Positions 57,295 to 64,000 of a stretch of 64,000 nt of DNA are shown here, one piece after another. Source of the stretch: Flavobacterium hydrophilum. GTDB lineage: Bacteria > Bacteroidota > Bacteroidia > Flavobacteriales > Flavobacteriaceae. Numbering within the stretch: the stretch's first letter is position 1; each line of letters opens with the position of its first letter. A program made the translations under genes and the position numbers. Location of the stretch: assembly GCF_003202405.1 (NCBI RefSeq), contig NZ_QJHL01000002.1, positions 248,001-312,000 of the forward strand. Reading direction: 5' to 3'. Under the pieces are notes generated by a model. The model was not told the DNA's origin, made no database searches, and was given only the letters and a program-made list of their open reading frames with translations.

Positions 57295-58532
57295 TATGCG
57301 TCTAATTCTCCGGCAATAACATTTAAACTTGATAAAATAACAATTGCATCTGATAGTAATGCGCCTTTAATCATTTCAGGATAAGCCTGGTAATAAATAA
57401 AACAAGGTCTTCTGAAATGTAATCTGTATGGAGTTCTGCTTCCGTCGGTAACCAAATAGAATCCAATTTCTCCGTTTCCTCCTTCAACCGGATGATAAAT
57501 TTCTGCAACTGGTACAGGAACTTCTCCCATGACAATCTTAAAGTGATAAATTAGAGATTCCATCGAAGTATAAACATCTTCTTTTGGAGGAAGGTAATAA
57601 TCCGGAACTTCTGCATGATATTCATTTCCTGCCGGCATTTTATCTAAAGCCTGACGAATGATGCTTAAACTTTCCCAAACTTCTGCATTACGAACACAGA
57701 AGCGATCGTAAGTGTCACCTGATTTTCCAACAGGAACAATAAAATCAAAATCTTCGTAAGAGGAGTAAGGATGTGCAACACGGACATCATAATCAACTCC
57801 TGCCGCACGCAGGTTTGGTCCTGTAAATCCGTAAGCCATTGCTTTTTCTGCTGAAATAGCTCCTACGTTTACAGTTCTGTCAATAAAAATTCTGTTTCTT
57901 TCGAATAAGTTTTCGAATTCTTTCCATGCAATTGGAAATTCTTCAAGGAAAGCATCTATCTTTTTGAAAGCTTCCGGAGACCAGTCTCTTTCAAATCCAC
58001 CAATTCTTCCCATATTGGTTGTTAAACGGGCACCACAAATTTCTTCGTAAATCTCGTAAACTTTTTCTCTAAATTGAAAAACGTATAAGAAACCGGTATA
58101 AGCACCAGTATCTACACCAAGAATCGAGTTACAGATTAAATGGTCTGTAATACGCGCCAATTCCATTACAATAACTCTTAAATATTGAGCTCTTTTTGGA
58201 ACTTCAATACCTAACAATTTTTCTAAAGTCATCCACCATCCCATATTATTAATAGGAGAGGAGCAATAGTTCATACGGTCTGTAAGAGGTGTAATCTGAT
58301 AAAAAGGACGGTTTTCGGCAATTTTTTCGAAAGCTCTGTGGATGTAACCAATTGTTGGTTCAGCTTCAAGAATTCTTTCACCATCCATTAATAAGATATT
58401 CTGAAAGATACCGTGAGTTGCAGGGTGAGTAGGGCCTAAATTAAGTACAGAAAGCTCGCTTCCGTCTTCGTTTAGTTTCTCCTTTATAATTTTAGCATAT
58501 CGATGCTCTGGTGATAATAATAGTTCTGACAT
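57294..58532 (-). CDS. nuoD: NADH-quinone oxidoreductase subunit D
   Basis: 412 residues, hydrogenase-like subunit of the quinone-binding module. Recognised by LGPTHPATHGIFQNILLMDG, EPTIGYIHRAFEKIAENRPF and DRMNYCSSPINNMGW. The C-terminus includes EGGNGEIGFYLVTDGSRTPY. It is separate from nuoC, not fused. nuoC ends 22 bases upstream of its start. Confidence 0.97.
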   Translation of the reverse strand: MSELLLSPEHRYAKIIKEKLNEDGSELSVLNLGPTHPATHGIFQNILLMDGERILEAEPTIGYIHRAFEKIAENRPFYQITPLTDRMNYCSSPINNMGWWMTLEKLLGIEVPKRAQYLRVIVMELARITDHLICNSILGVDTGAYTGFLYVFQFREKVYEIYEEICGARLTTNMGRIGGFERDWSPEAFKKIDAFLEEFPIAWKEFENLFERNRIFIDRTVNVGAISAEKAMAYGFTGPNLRAAGVDYDVRVAHPYSSYEDFDFIVPVGKSGDTYDRFCVRNAEVWESLSIIRQALDKMPAGNEYHAEVPDYYLPPKEDVYTSMESLIYHFKIVMGEVPVPVAEIYHPVEGGNGEIGFYLVTDGSRTPYRLHFRRPCFIYYQAYPEMIKGALLSDAIVILSSLNVIAGELDA

Positions 58533-58554
58533 TTTATAATGTTGAATTATTTAT

Positions 58555-59076
58555 TTAGCAATTTGTTGTTGTTCTTCCAAAGAATCGGTCATCCTTATCT
58601 GTTCTTCCGCTGTCTTCCATTGGGAATTCTTTTCTCATCGGAAAAGAAACCATTTCGTCCATATTCAAAATACGTTTTAATTGTGGGTGACCAATAAAGT
58701 TTACCCCAAAGAAATCGTATGTTTCTCTTTCCATCCAATTGGAGCTTAAGAAAATATTTGAAATTGATTTGATTTCGGGTTTTTCACCGTTAAGATATAC
58801 CTTAATTCTGATACGTTTGTTTTCATACCAGTTATGAAGATGATATACTATAGCAAACTGACGTTCTGTTTCATTATCAGGATAATGAATACCACATAAG
58901 TCTGTTAAAAAATGAAAGCGTAATTCCGGATCGTTTTTAAGAAAAAGAATCAGGGCTGTAATTTTATCAGCAGACGTTTCGAATGAGTAAATATCTCTTT
59001 CCTGTTGAAAGTTAAAAACACTTGAATCAAATGTTTCGATAAGTTTATTCTGAATCAGGTTATTTTCTAAAGCCAT
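58555..59076 (-). CDS. nuoC: NADH-quinone oxidoreductase subunit C
   Basis: 173 residues, part of the peripheral arm near the quinone site. Recognised by FHFLTDLCGIHYPDNE, VYHLHNWYENKRIRIKVYL and the WMERETYDFFGVNFIGHPQL signature. It starts one base after nuoB ends, so translation is probably coupled. Confidence 0.95.
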   Translation of the reverse strand: MALENNLIQNKLIETFDSSVFNFQQERDIYSFETSADKITALILFLKNDPELRFHFLTDLCGIHYPDNETERQFAIVYHLHNWYENKRIRIKVYLNGEKPEIKSISNIFLSSNWMERETYDFFGVNFIGHPQLKRILNMDEMVSFPMRKEFPMEDSGRTDKDDRFFGRTTTNC

Positions 59077-59077
59077 C

Positions 59078-59626
59078 TTATGAAATGTTATAAGAAGCTA
59101 ATAATTCTTGGTATTCCGGAGAGCTTCTTCGTCTCACAGATTCAGTTTTTACCAATTCTTGAAGTTTCATTACACCGTCAACAATTTGTTCCGGTCTTGG
59201 AGGGCATCCCGGTACATAAACATCAACTGGAATTACTTTGTCTATTCCTTGTAAAACAGAATAAGTATCAAAGATTCCACCTGATGAAGCACAGGCTCCA
59301 ACTGCAATTACCCAACGTGGTTCAGACATTTGTTCGTAAACCTGTCTTAAAATGGGTGCCATTTTTTTAGAAATAGTTCCCATTACCATTAACATATCGG
59401 CCTGACGAGGAGAAAAACTCACACGCTCAGAACCAAATCTTGCTAAATCGTAATGTGAAGCCATAGTTGCCATAAATTCGATTCCGCAGCATGAAGTTGC
59501 GAAAGGCAATGGCCAAAGAGAATTCGCGCGTGCCAAACCTACAACGTCATTTAGCTTTGTGGCAAAAAAACCTTCACCAACAACGCCTTCAGGAGGGGCA
59601 ACCATATTTACATTTGAATCGCTCAT
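59078..59626 (-). CDS. nuoB: NADH-quinone oxidoreductase subunit B
   Basis: 182 residues. Carries the terminal 4Fe-4S cluster N2 that reduces quinone. Ligands are the tandem cysteines in [12 protein letters not shown], the Cys in [12 protein letters not shown], and the Cys in [10 protein letters not shown]. The 87-base gap from nuoA holds an AT-rich heptamer element. Confidence 0.97.
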   Translation of the reverse strand: MSDSNVNMVAPPEGVVGEGFFATKLNDVVGLARANSLWPLPFATSCCGIEFMATMASHYDLARFGSERVSFSPRQADMLMVMGTISKKMAPILRQVYEQMSEPRWVIAVGACASSGGIFDTYSVLQGIDKVIPVDVYVPGCPPRPEQIVDGVMKLQELVKTESVRRRSSPEYQELLASYNIS

Positions 59627-59637
59627 TTTGTATGTTA

Positions 59638-59706
59638 TTTTGAATTTTGAATTATAAATTTTGAATGTTCAAATAATTTATAATTCAGCATTTATAATTT
59701 AAAATA
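59638..59706. repeat. Inverted heptamer element in the nuoA-nuoB gap
   Basis: Left arm TTTTGAA, TTTTGAA, TTATAAA, TTTTGAA in exact 7-base register (59638-59665). Right arm AATTTAT, AATTCAG, CATTTAT, AATTTAA also reads in sevens. This is the clearest case of the heptamer periodicity. Confidence 0.65.
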
Positions 59707-59713
59707 AATATTT

Positions 59714-60079
59714 TTATTCCCAGTCCAGTGCTTTCTTTTTGATGATATAGAAAAAGCCAACTAAAAGTAAAGCCATAAAAACAATCATTTTCAGCATTCC
59801 TTCAATTCCCAGCTCTTTAAAGTTTACAGCCCATGGATAAAGGAAAATAACCTCTACATCAAACAATACAAACAAAATGGCTACAAGGAAATATTTTACT
59901 GAAAAAGGAATACGCGCATTACCAACGGATTCTATACCGCACTCAAAGTTTTTATCTTTAGTTTCTGAGGTTCTTTTTGGTCCTAATTTTCCCGAAATAA
60001 TGATAGTTCCTACCACAAATCCAACAGCAAGGATAAGCTGCATTAAAATAGGAAGATAGCTGTATTGGTCAGATTGCAT
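59714..60079 (-). CDS. nuoA: NADH-quinone oxidoreductase subunit A
   Basis: 121 residues with three transmembrane helices. The conserved loop KNFECGIESVGNARIPFSVK and the Asp/Glu-containing helix FVLFDVEVIFLYPWAVNF identify it. It is the first gene of the complete nuoABCDEFGHIJKLMN operon, with a good promoter directly upstream. Confidence 0.96.
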   Translation of the reverse strand: MQSDQYSYLPILMQLILAVGFVVGTIIISGKLGPKRTSETKDKNFECGIESVGNARIPFSVKYFLVAILFVLFDVEVIFLYPWAVNFKELGIEGMLKMIVFMALLLVGFFYIIKKKALDWE

Positions 60080-60111
60080 AAAACTTGGTTTTTTTACTTA
60101 AAAATAAGCCA

Positions 60112-60142
60112 CAAAGATAGGTTTCAACTCTGTAAATCACAA
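60112..60142 (-). promoter_or_regulatory. Promoter of the nuo operon
   Basis: On the minus strand TTG (60142-60140), a 20-bp spacer, then TATCTTTG (60119-60112), 32 bases before the nuoA ATG. It matches the Bacteroidota -33/-7 consensus in both boxes. Confidence 0.7.
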
Positions 60143-60248
60143 GCTAAAAAAGGATTTAAGTATAGCGCTGAACAGGGTTTAAGTGTAATTTTTATTGATT
60201 ATAAATAATAAATAAAACTTTCACATTTTTTTAACCAGAAAACAAAAA

Positions 60249-60278
60249 AAAACGTTTCGAAATAAATCGAAACGTTTT
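60249..60278 (-). terminator. Terminator of the cold-shock gene
   Basis: AAAACGTTTCGA pairs with TCGAAACGTTTT (12 bp, 6-nt loop), with a long T run on the minus strand. Confidence 0.9.
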
Positions 60279-60319
60279 AAACCATTCAGAGGCAAAAAAA
60301 ATAAATTGCTATATTTTTC

Positions 60320-60514
60320 TTAGATTACTGCTACTTTAGCAGCAACTTTCCCTTTTCTTCCTTCTTCTTCTTCGTAGCTTACACGGTCACCTTCGCGTAA
60401 TTCTTCCGCGTTAATTCCTGAAGCGTGAACGAAGATGTCCTTTCCTGTTTCTTCGTCTGTAATGAATCCATAACCTTTAGATTCATTGAAAAATTTTACT
60501 GTACCTGTACGCAT
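60320..60514 (-). CDS. Cold-shock domain protein (CspA family)
   Basis: 64 residues, a single OB-fold cold-shock domain that binds single-stranded RNA or DNA. RNP1-like KGYGFI and RNP2-like DIFVHAS motifs are intact. The C-terminal part is rich in Glu/Arg/Lys (YEEEEGRKGK). It has its own promoter and terminator. The leader is short (about 25-30 bases), so a long cold-shock 5' UTR is not evident. Confidence 0.95.
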   Translation of the reverse strand: MRTGTVKFFNESKGYGFITDEETGKDIFVHASGINAEELREGDRVSYEEEEGRKGKVAAKVAVI

Positions 60515-60543
60515 TGTAATTGTAATAATAATTTATAATAAAG

Positions 60544-60551
60544 CAAATGTA
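60544..60551 (-). promoter_or_regulatory. -7 box of the cold-shock gene
   Basis: Minus-strand TACATTTG, 29 bases upstream of the ATG. A TTTG lies 15 bases further upstream, slightly close for a -33 box. Confidence 0.5.
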
Positions 60552-60772
60552 ATATATAAATTCATACAAAAGACACTAAGGTGTTAATTTTTTGTAAAAA
60601 TTATTGATTCACAGTGTTTTCGATATTTATTTTGCATCAAATTTAAGGTGATAATGATTAAATTAAAGATTTTTTATAGCTCTCAAGTGCTGATTATAGT
60701 CGGTTTATTGTAATAAACGGACTACTTATTAACTTCTTTATTTTTTTAATTCTTACAAATTTTTTTTTTCAA

Positions 60773-60807
60773 AAAAAGAGCAACAAATAATTTTATGTTG
60801 CTCTTTT
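60773..60807 (-). terminator. Terminator of aspS
   Basis: AAAAGAGCAAC pairs with GTTGCTCTTTT (11 bp, 12-nt loop), with a T run on the minus strand. Confidence 0.88.
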
Positions 60808-60831
60808 GTATATAAATTTTATAAAAAATGA

Positions 60832-62580
60832 TTATAAATCCAATTTGATAGATAATTCTTTTAATTGTGCTTCATCAATTGCTGCAGGAGCATCGATCAT
60901 TACATCTCGCCCAGAATTGTTTTTAGGGAATGCTATGAAATCTCTAATTGTTTCCTGACCTCCTAAAATAGCTACCAAACGGTCTAAACCAAAAGCTAAT
61001 CCTCCGTGTGGCGGCGCTCCAAACTGGAAAGCATCCATTAAGAAACCAAATTGTGCTTTTGCTTCTTCTTCTGTAAATCCTAAATATTTGAACATTAACT
61101 GCTGAGTAGCCTTATCGTGGATACGGATAGATCCTCCACCAATTTCATTACCATTAAGAACCATATCGTAAGCATTTGCGCGAACCTTTCCGGGATCTGT
61201 TTCTAACAGTGCAATATCTTCAGGCTTTGGAGATGTAAACGGGTGGTGCATAGCATGGTAACGGCCGCTTTCTTCGTCAAGTTCCAATAGTGGAAAATCT
61301 ACAACCCATAATGGTGCAAATTCTTCCGGTTTGCGCAAACCTAAACGGGTTGCCAATTCCATACGAAGAGCAGATAATTGTGCACGAGTTTTATTTGCTG
61401 GTCCGGATAGTACAAAAATCATATCACCGGGTTTTGCACCTGTAATTTTTGCCCATTGTGCTAAGTCGGCCTGATCGTAAAATTTATCTACAGAAGATTT
61501 AAAAGTTCCGTCATCATTGCATTTTGAATATACCATTCCTGATGCTCCAACCTGCGGACGTTTAACCCAGTCAATTAACCCGTCAATTTCTTTTCTTGTA
61601 TAATTTCCTGCGCCTGGAACAGCGATTCCGACAACTAATTCTGCTGCGTTGAATACAGGAAATTCTTTATGCTGAGCAAATTCGTTCAATTCGCCAAATT
61701 CCATTCCGAAACGAATGTCCGGTTTATCATTTCCGTATGTTTTCATGGCGTAATCGTAGGTAATTCTTGGGAATTTATCTACTTCAATACCTTTTATTTC
61801 TTTTAATAAATGTCTTGTCAGTCCTTCAAAAACATTCAAAATATCTTCCTGCTCCACAAATGCCATTTCGCAGTCAATCTGTGTGAACTCCGGCTGGCGG
61901 TCTGCACGTAAATCTTCGTCACGGAAACATTTCACAATCTGGAAATATTTATCCATTCCACCAACCATCAAAAGTTGTTTGAAAGTCTGTGGAGATTGTG
62001 GCAATGCATAAAATTGTCCTTCGTTCATACGGCTTGGAACAACGAAATCTCTTGCCCCTTCCGGAGTAGATTTGATTAGGTAAGGAGTTTCAACTTCGCA
62101 GAAATCTAAATCAGACAGATATTTACGAACTTCCATCGCTACTTTATGACGGAAGAGTAAACTGTTTTTTACCGGATTTCTTCTGATGTCTAAATAACGG
62201 TATTTCATTCTGATGTCTTCACCACCGTCAGTTTCATCTTCAATAGTAAATGGAGGTGTAAGAGCGGCATTTAAAATAGTCAATTCAGAAACTAAAATTT
62301 CGATTTCACCAGTCGGGATGTTTTTGTTTTTAGCTTCACGCTCAATAACCGTTCCTTTTACCTGAATTACAAATTCTCTTCCAAGTGTTTTTGCCAGTTC
62401 GAAAACAGTTTTATCAGTACGGCTTTCATCAAAAATAAGCTGCGTGATTCCGTAACGGTCGCGTAAATCAACCCAATTCATGAATCCTTTATCGCGAGAT
62501 TTCTGAACCCAGCCTGCAAGTGTAACTTCGGTATTAATATTTGAGGCATTTAATTCGCCACAATTATGACTTCTATACAT
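60832..62580 (-). CDS. aspS: Aspartate--tRNA ligase
   Basis: 582 residues, class II synthetase of the bacterial type. N-terminal anticodon-binding OB fold ([20 protein letters not shown]), motif 2 region [23 protein letters not shown] insert (about 285-420), and motif 3 [15 protein letters not shown]. Full length and uninterrupted. Discriminating versus non-discriminating charging cannot be judged without finding the asparagine pathway genes. Confidence 0.97.
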   Translation of the reverse strand: MYRSHNCGELNASNINTEVTLAGWVQKSRDKGFMNWVDLRDRYGITQLIFDESRTDKTVFELAKTLGREFVIQVKGTVIEREAKNKNIPTGEIEILVSELTILNAALTPPFTIEDETDGGEDIRMKYRYLDIRRNPVKNSLLFRHKVAMEVRKYLSDLDFCEVETPYLIKSTPEGARDFVVPSRMNEGQFYALPQSPQTFKQLLMVGGMDKYFQIVKCFRDEDLRADRQPEFTQIDCEMAFVEQEDILNVFEGLTRHLLKEIKGIEVDKFPRITYDYAMKTYGNDKPDIRFGMEFGELNEFAQHKEFPVFNAAELVVGIAVPGAGNYTRKEIDGLIDWVKRPQVGASGMVYSKCNDDGTFKSSVDKFYDQADLAQWAKITGAKPGDMIFVLSGPANKTRAQLSALRMELATRLGLRKPEEFAPLWVVDFPLLELDEESGRYHAMHHPFTSPKPEDIALLETDPGKVRANAYDMVLNGNEIGGGSIRIHDKATQQLMFKYLGFTEEEAKAQFGFLMDAFQFGAPPHGGLAFGLDRLVAILGGQETIRDFIAFPKNNSGRDVMIDAPAAIDEAQLKELSIKLDL

Positions 62581-62599
62581 TGATCAAAATTTTAGACTG

Positions 62600-62607
62600 C
62601 AAAAGTA
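62600..62607 (-). promoter_or_regulatory. -7 box of aspS
   Basis: Minus-strand TACTTTTG followed by CA, 20 bases before the aspS ATG. Confidence 0.5.
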
Positions 62608-62703
62608 AACACAAAATTCAAATTAATGTAGAAAAGTAATAACATGATGCTTATAAATTTTAAATATTTTGTTAAGAGGTAAATTTCTCACATGGAATTT
62701 CTT

Positions 62704-62711
62704 TAGATTTG
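62704..62711 (+). promoter_or_regulatory. -7 box of the TlpA-like gene
   Basis: TAGATTTG, 23 bases before the ATG at 62735. It lies inside the longer frame beginning at 62669, which argues against that earlier start. Confidence 0.55.
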
Positions 62712-62734
62712 GTCTACTCAAAATAAAATCAATT

Positions 62735-63730
62735 ATGAAAAAAGTTTTTCTTTTAGCTCTGATTATGTTCAGCGTTTTTAATGTTGATGCACAAACAAAA
62801 AATAAAATTAAGTTTACGGCTAAAATTGCTAACAGAAACAGTGATACTTTAGTGATACGCGGAGCAAATAATTTTACCCAGGTTATTCCTGTAGATAAAA
62901 AGGGAATTTTTGCTGCTACTTTTGAAGCACCGAAAGGGTTTTATCAATTTTCAGACGGGACAGAAGTATCCGGTTTGTATTTAAAGCCAGATTCAGAAAT
63001 AAATCTGACAATGGACGCTAAACAATTTGATGAAACCATTGTTTATAAAGGTAAAGGAGTTGAGGAAAATAATTTTCTGGCTCAGTATTCTTTAAGCAAT
63101 GAAAAATTTCAAAATGAGGCATTTTCAAAAGAAGAAGCCGAATTTAGAGCACTATTAGATGCAAAGACAAAGCTGGACAATGAGACTCTTGAAAAAGGAA
63201 AATTGGATCCTGAGTTTCAAATGGCTTTAAAAAATTCATTTGCACAATTTAATCAGTATGCAGTTCAGACGTATGAAAGTACTGCTAAAGCAAACAAATT
63301 AAAAGGAACAGCTTCTCCGGATTTTGATTATGAAAATTATAAAGGAGGCAAAACAAAACTTTCTGACTTAAGAGGAAAATACGTTTATATAGATCTTTGG
63401 GCAACATGGTGCGGGCCTTGCAGGGCAGAAATTCCTTTCCTGCAAAAAATAGAAGAGAAATACCATGGTAAAAATATTGAATTTGTGAGTATTTCGATTG
63501 ACAAAGCAAAGGATAATGAAAAATGGAAAAAATTCGTTGCTGATAAAAATTTAGGAGGAATACAGTTGTTTGCAGACAAAGACTGGGAATCTGAATTTGT
63601 AACGAGTTATGGCGTAACCGGAATTCCGAGATTTATATTGATTGATCCAAAAGGGAATATTGTAAACCCGGATGCTGACAGACCATCATCGCCAGATCTT
63701 GAAAAACAATTAGATGCACTATTGAACTAA
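62735..63730 (+). CDS. TlpA family thiol-disulfide oxidoreductase
   Basis: 331 residues from the ATG at 62735, chosen because it starts the signal peptide MKKVFLLALIMFSVFNVDAQ and sits just after the promoter. The N-terminal half (about 20-190) is a DUF4369-like beta domain followed by helices. The C-terminal half is a thioredoxin fold: LRGKYVYIDLWATWCGPC with a CxxC active site, then ISIDKAKDNEKW and the cis-Pro in VTGIPRFILID. It probably reduces or maintains thiols in the periplasm, for example in cytochrome c maturation; the partner is unknown. Confidence 0.92.
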   Translation: MKKVFLLALIMFSVFNVDAQTKNKIKFTAKIANRNSDTLVIRGANNFTQVIPVDKKGIFAATFEAPKGFYQFSDGTEVSGLYLKPDSEINLTMDAKQFDETIVYKGKGVEENNFLAQYSLSNEKFQNEAFSKEEAEFRALLDAKTKLDNETLEKGKLDPEFQMALKNSFAQFNQYAVQTYESTAKANKLKGTASPDFDYENYKGGKTKLSDLRGKYVYIDLWATWCGPCRAEIPFLQKIEEKYHGKNIEFVSISIDKAKDNEKWKKFVADKNLGGIQLFADKDWESEFVTSYGVTGIPRFILIDPKGNIVNPDADRPSSPDLEKQLDALLN

Positions 63731-63787
63731 ATTATTTATGAAATTTACAACGTTATCGTAATTTCTGTATTTTTAAAAAAAACCAGT

Positions 63788-63816
63788 AAAACCAATGCTT
63801 CAGCGTTGGTTTTTTT
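63788..63816 (+). terminator. Terminator of the TlpA-like gene
   Basis: AAACCAATGC and GCGTTGGTTT (one G-T pair) flank a TTCA loop, then a T run. Confidence 0.88.
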
Positions 63817-63900
63817 ATATCCGGCTGATTTCCAATGTTAAGCTTTTACCCAATGTTATCAAATTGTTAAGCAAAAGTTTTTTTAATGTAAACTATTAAT

Positions 63901-63908
63901 TATATTTG
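63901..63908 (+). promoter_or_regulatory. -7 box of the last, partial gene
   Basis: TATATTTG matches TAnnTTTG exactly, 33 bases before the ATG at 63942. Confidence 0.5.
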
Positions 63909-63941
63909 ATAAAGATTTGATAACATTTAATACCTAAAGAT

Positions 63942-64000
63942 ATGAAAAAGTGTGTAATTTTAGTTGCAATATTGTTCTCTGGAATTTTAGTTGCACAAGA
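63942..64000 (+). CDS. Start of a secreted protein (partial)
   Basis: Only the first 19 complete codons are inside the window: MKKCVILVAILFSGILVAQ, a typical signal peptide with cleavage after the Ala-Gln. The gene runs off the right edge. Nothing more can be said about its function. Confidence 0.65.
   Translation, partial: MKKCVILVAILFSGILVAQ

Larger units (their letters stand above)
60515..60831. other. Gene-free stretch between the cold-shock gene and aspS
   Basis: 317 bases with the cold-shock promoter (60544-60551) at one end and the aspS terminator (60773-60807) at the other. The middle is AT-rich, with a possible small hairpin GTCGGTTTATT then AATAAACGGAC (about 60698-60723). No gene seen. 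Confidence 0.6.

Noticed and set aside
60515..60831. Long cold-shock 5' UTR thermosensor upstream of the csp gene
   Set aside because: A good -7 box lies only 29 bases before the ATG, so the leader appears short.
1..64000. tRNA, rRNA, transposase or integrase genes
   Set aside because: Looked for by eye; no cloverleaf with conserved arms, no rRNA-like GC-rich block, and no transposase or integrase motif was recognised.

Overview
The window reads as a chromosomal segment of a Flavobacterium-like member of the Bacteroidota. The evidence is strongly AT-rich DNA, many TAnnTTTG-type -7 promoter boxes, secreted proteins ending in type A sorting domains of the type IX secretion system (T9SS), a short NuoG without a molybdopterin domain, a GalE-like L-threonine dehydrogenase, and an IPExxxVDY-like tail just before pyruvate kinase. 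No rRNA, tRNA, CRISPR array, insertion sequence or prophage was recognised.

Layout. 1-6.4 kb: pyruvate kinase, a CPBP membrane protease, an AraC-type regulator, a secreted C1 peptidase, a metallophosphoesterase and a small barrel-like outer-membrane protein. 6.7-12.7 kb: two tandem paralogous secreted pectate lyases (PL1), each with a GTAATCGATTAC operator directly behind its -7 box. 12.8-15.5 kb: an ALDH7-type dehydrogenase and a secreted class II cyclic-nucleotide phosphodiesterase. 15.5-20.2 kb: the suf Fe-S assembly operon (sufA-sufB-sufC-sufD), with a nonsense-interrupted four-helix-bundle gene between sufC and sufD. 20.5-34.1 kb: an envelope and surface-protein region. It holds a coiled-coil membrane protein, a lipoprotein, a delta-60 repeat T9SS protein, a two-component system, an MBL-fold hydrolase and three tandem leucine-rich-repeat T9SS proteins, one of them frameshifted. 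34.3-45.7 kb: secreted S8 and M1 peptidases, threonine dehydrogenase, a lipoprotein overlapping mfd, an 800-base hairpin-rich intergenic stretch, DNA polymerase IV, and a LOV-like PAS protein lacking the photoactive cysteine. 45.7-60.1 kb: a BI-1 family membrane protein and the complete 14-gene nuoA-N operon for respiratory complex I. 60.2-64 kb: a cold-shock protein, aspartyl-tRNA synthetase, a TlpA-like thioredoxin and the start of another secreted protein.

How the genes fit together. The suf operon supplies Fe-S clusters and complex I is a major consumer of them, but the two are 26 kb apart and nothing shows co-regulation. The pectate lyases, peptidases, LRR and delta-60 proteins fit a polymer-degrading, surface-active lifestyle.

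Most unusual signals. (1) Intra-operon gaps in both suf and nuo hold inverted arrays of roughly 7-base units, and one such pair brackets the broken four-helix-bundle gene. (2) Two copies of a hairpin repeat, one inside the nuo operon, show a compensatory base change. (3) Three TACGC-N6-GCGTA sites surround the two-component system and the delta-60 gene. (4) Two LRR genes share about 747 bp of nearly identical 3' sequence. All coordinates, alignments and counts were made by eye without database searches.
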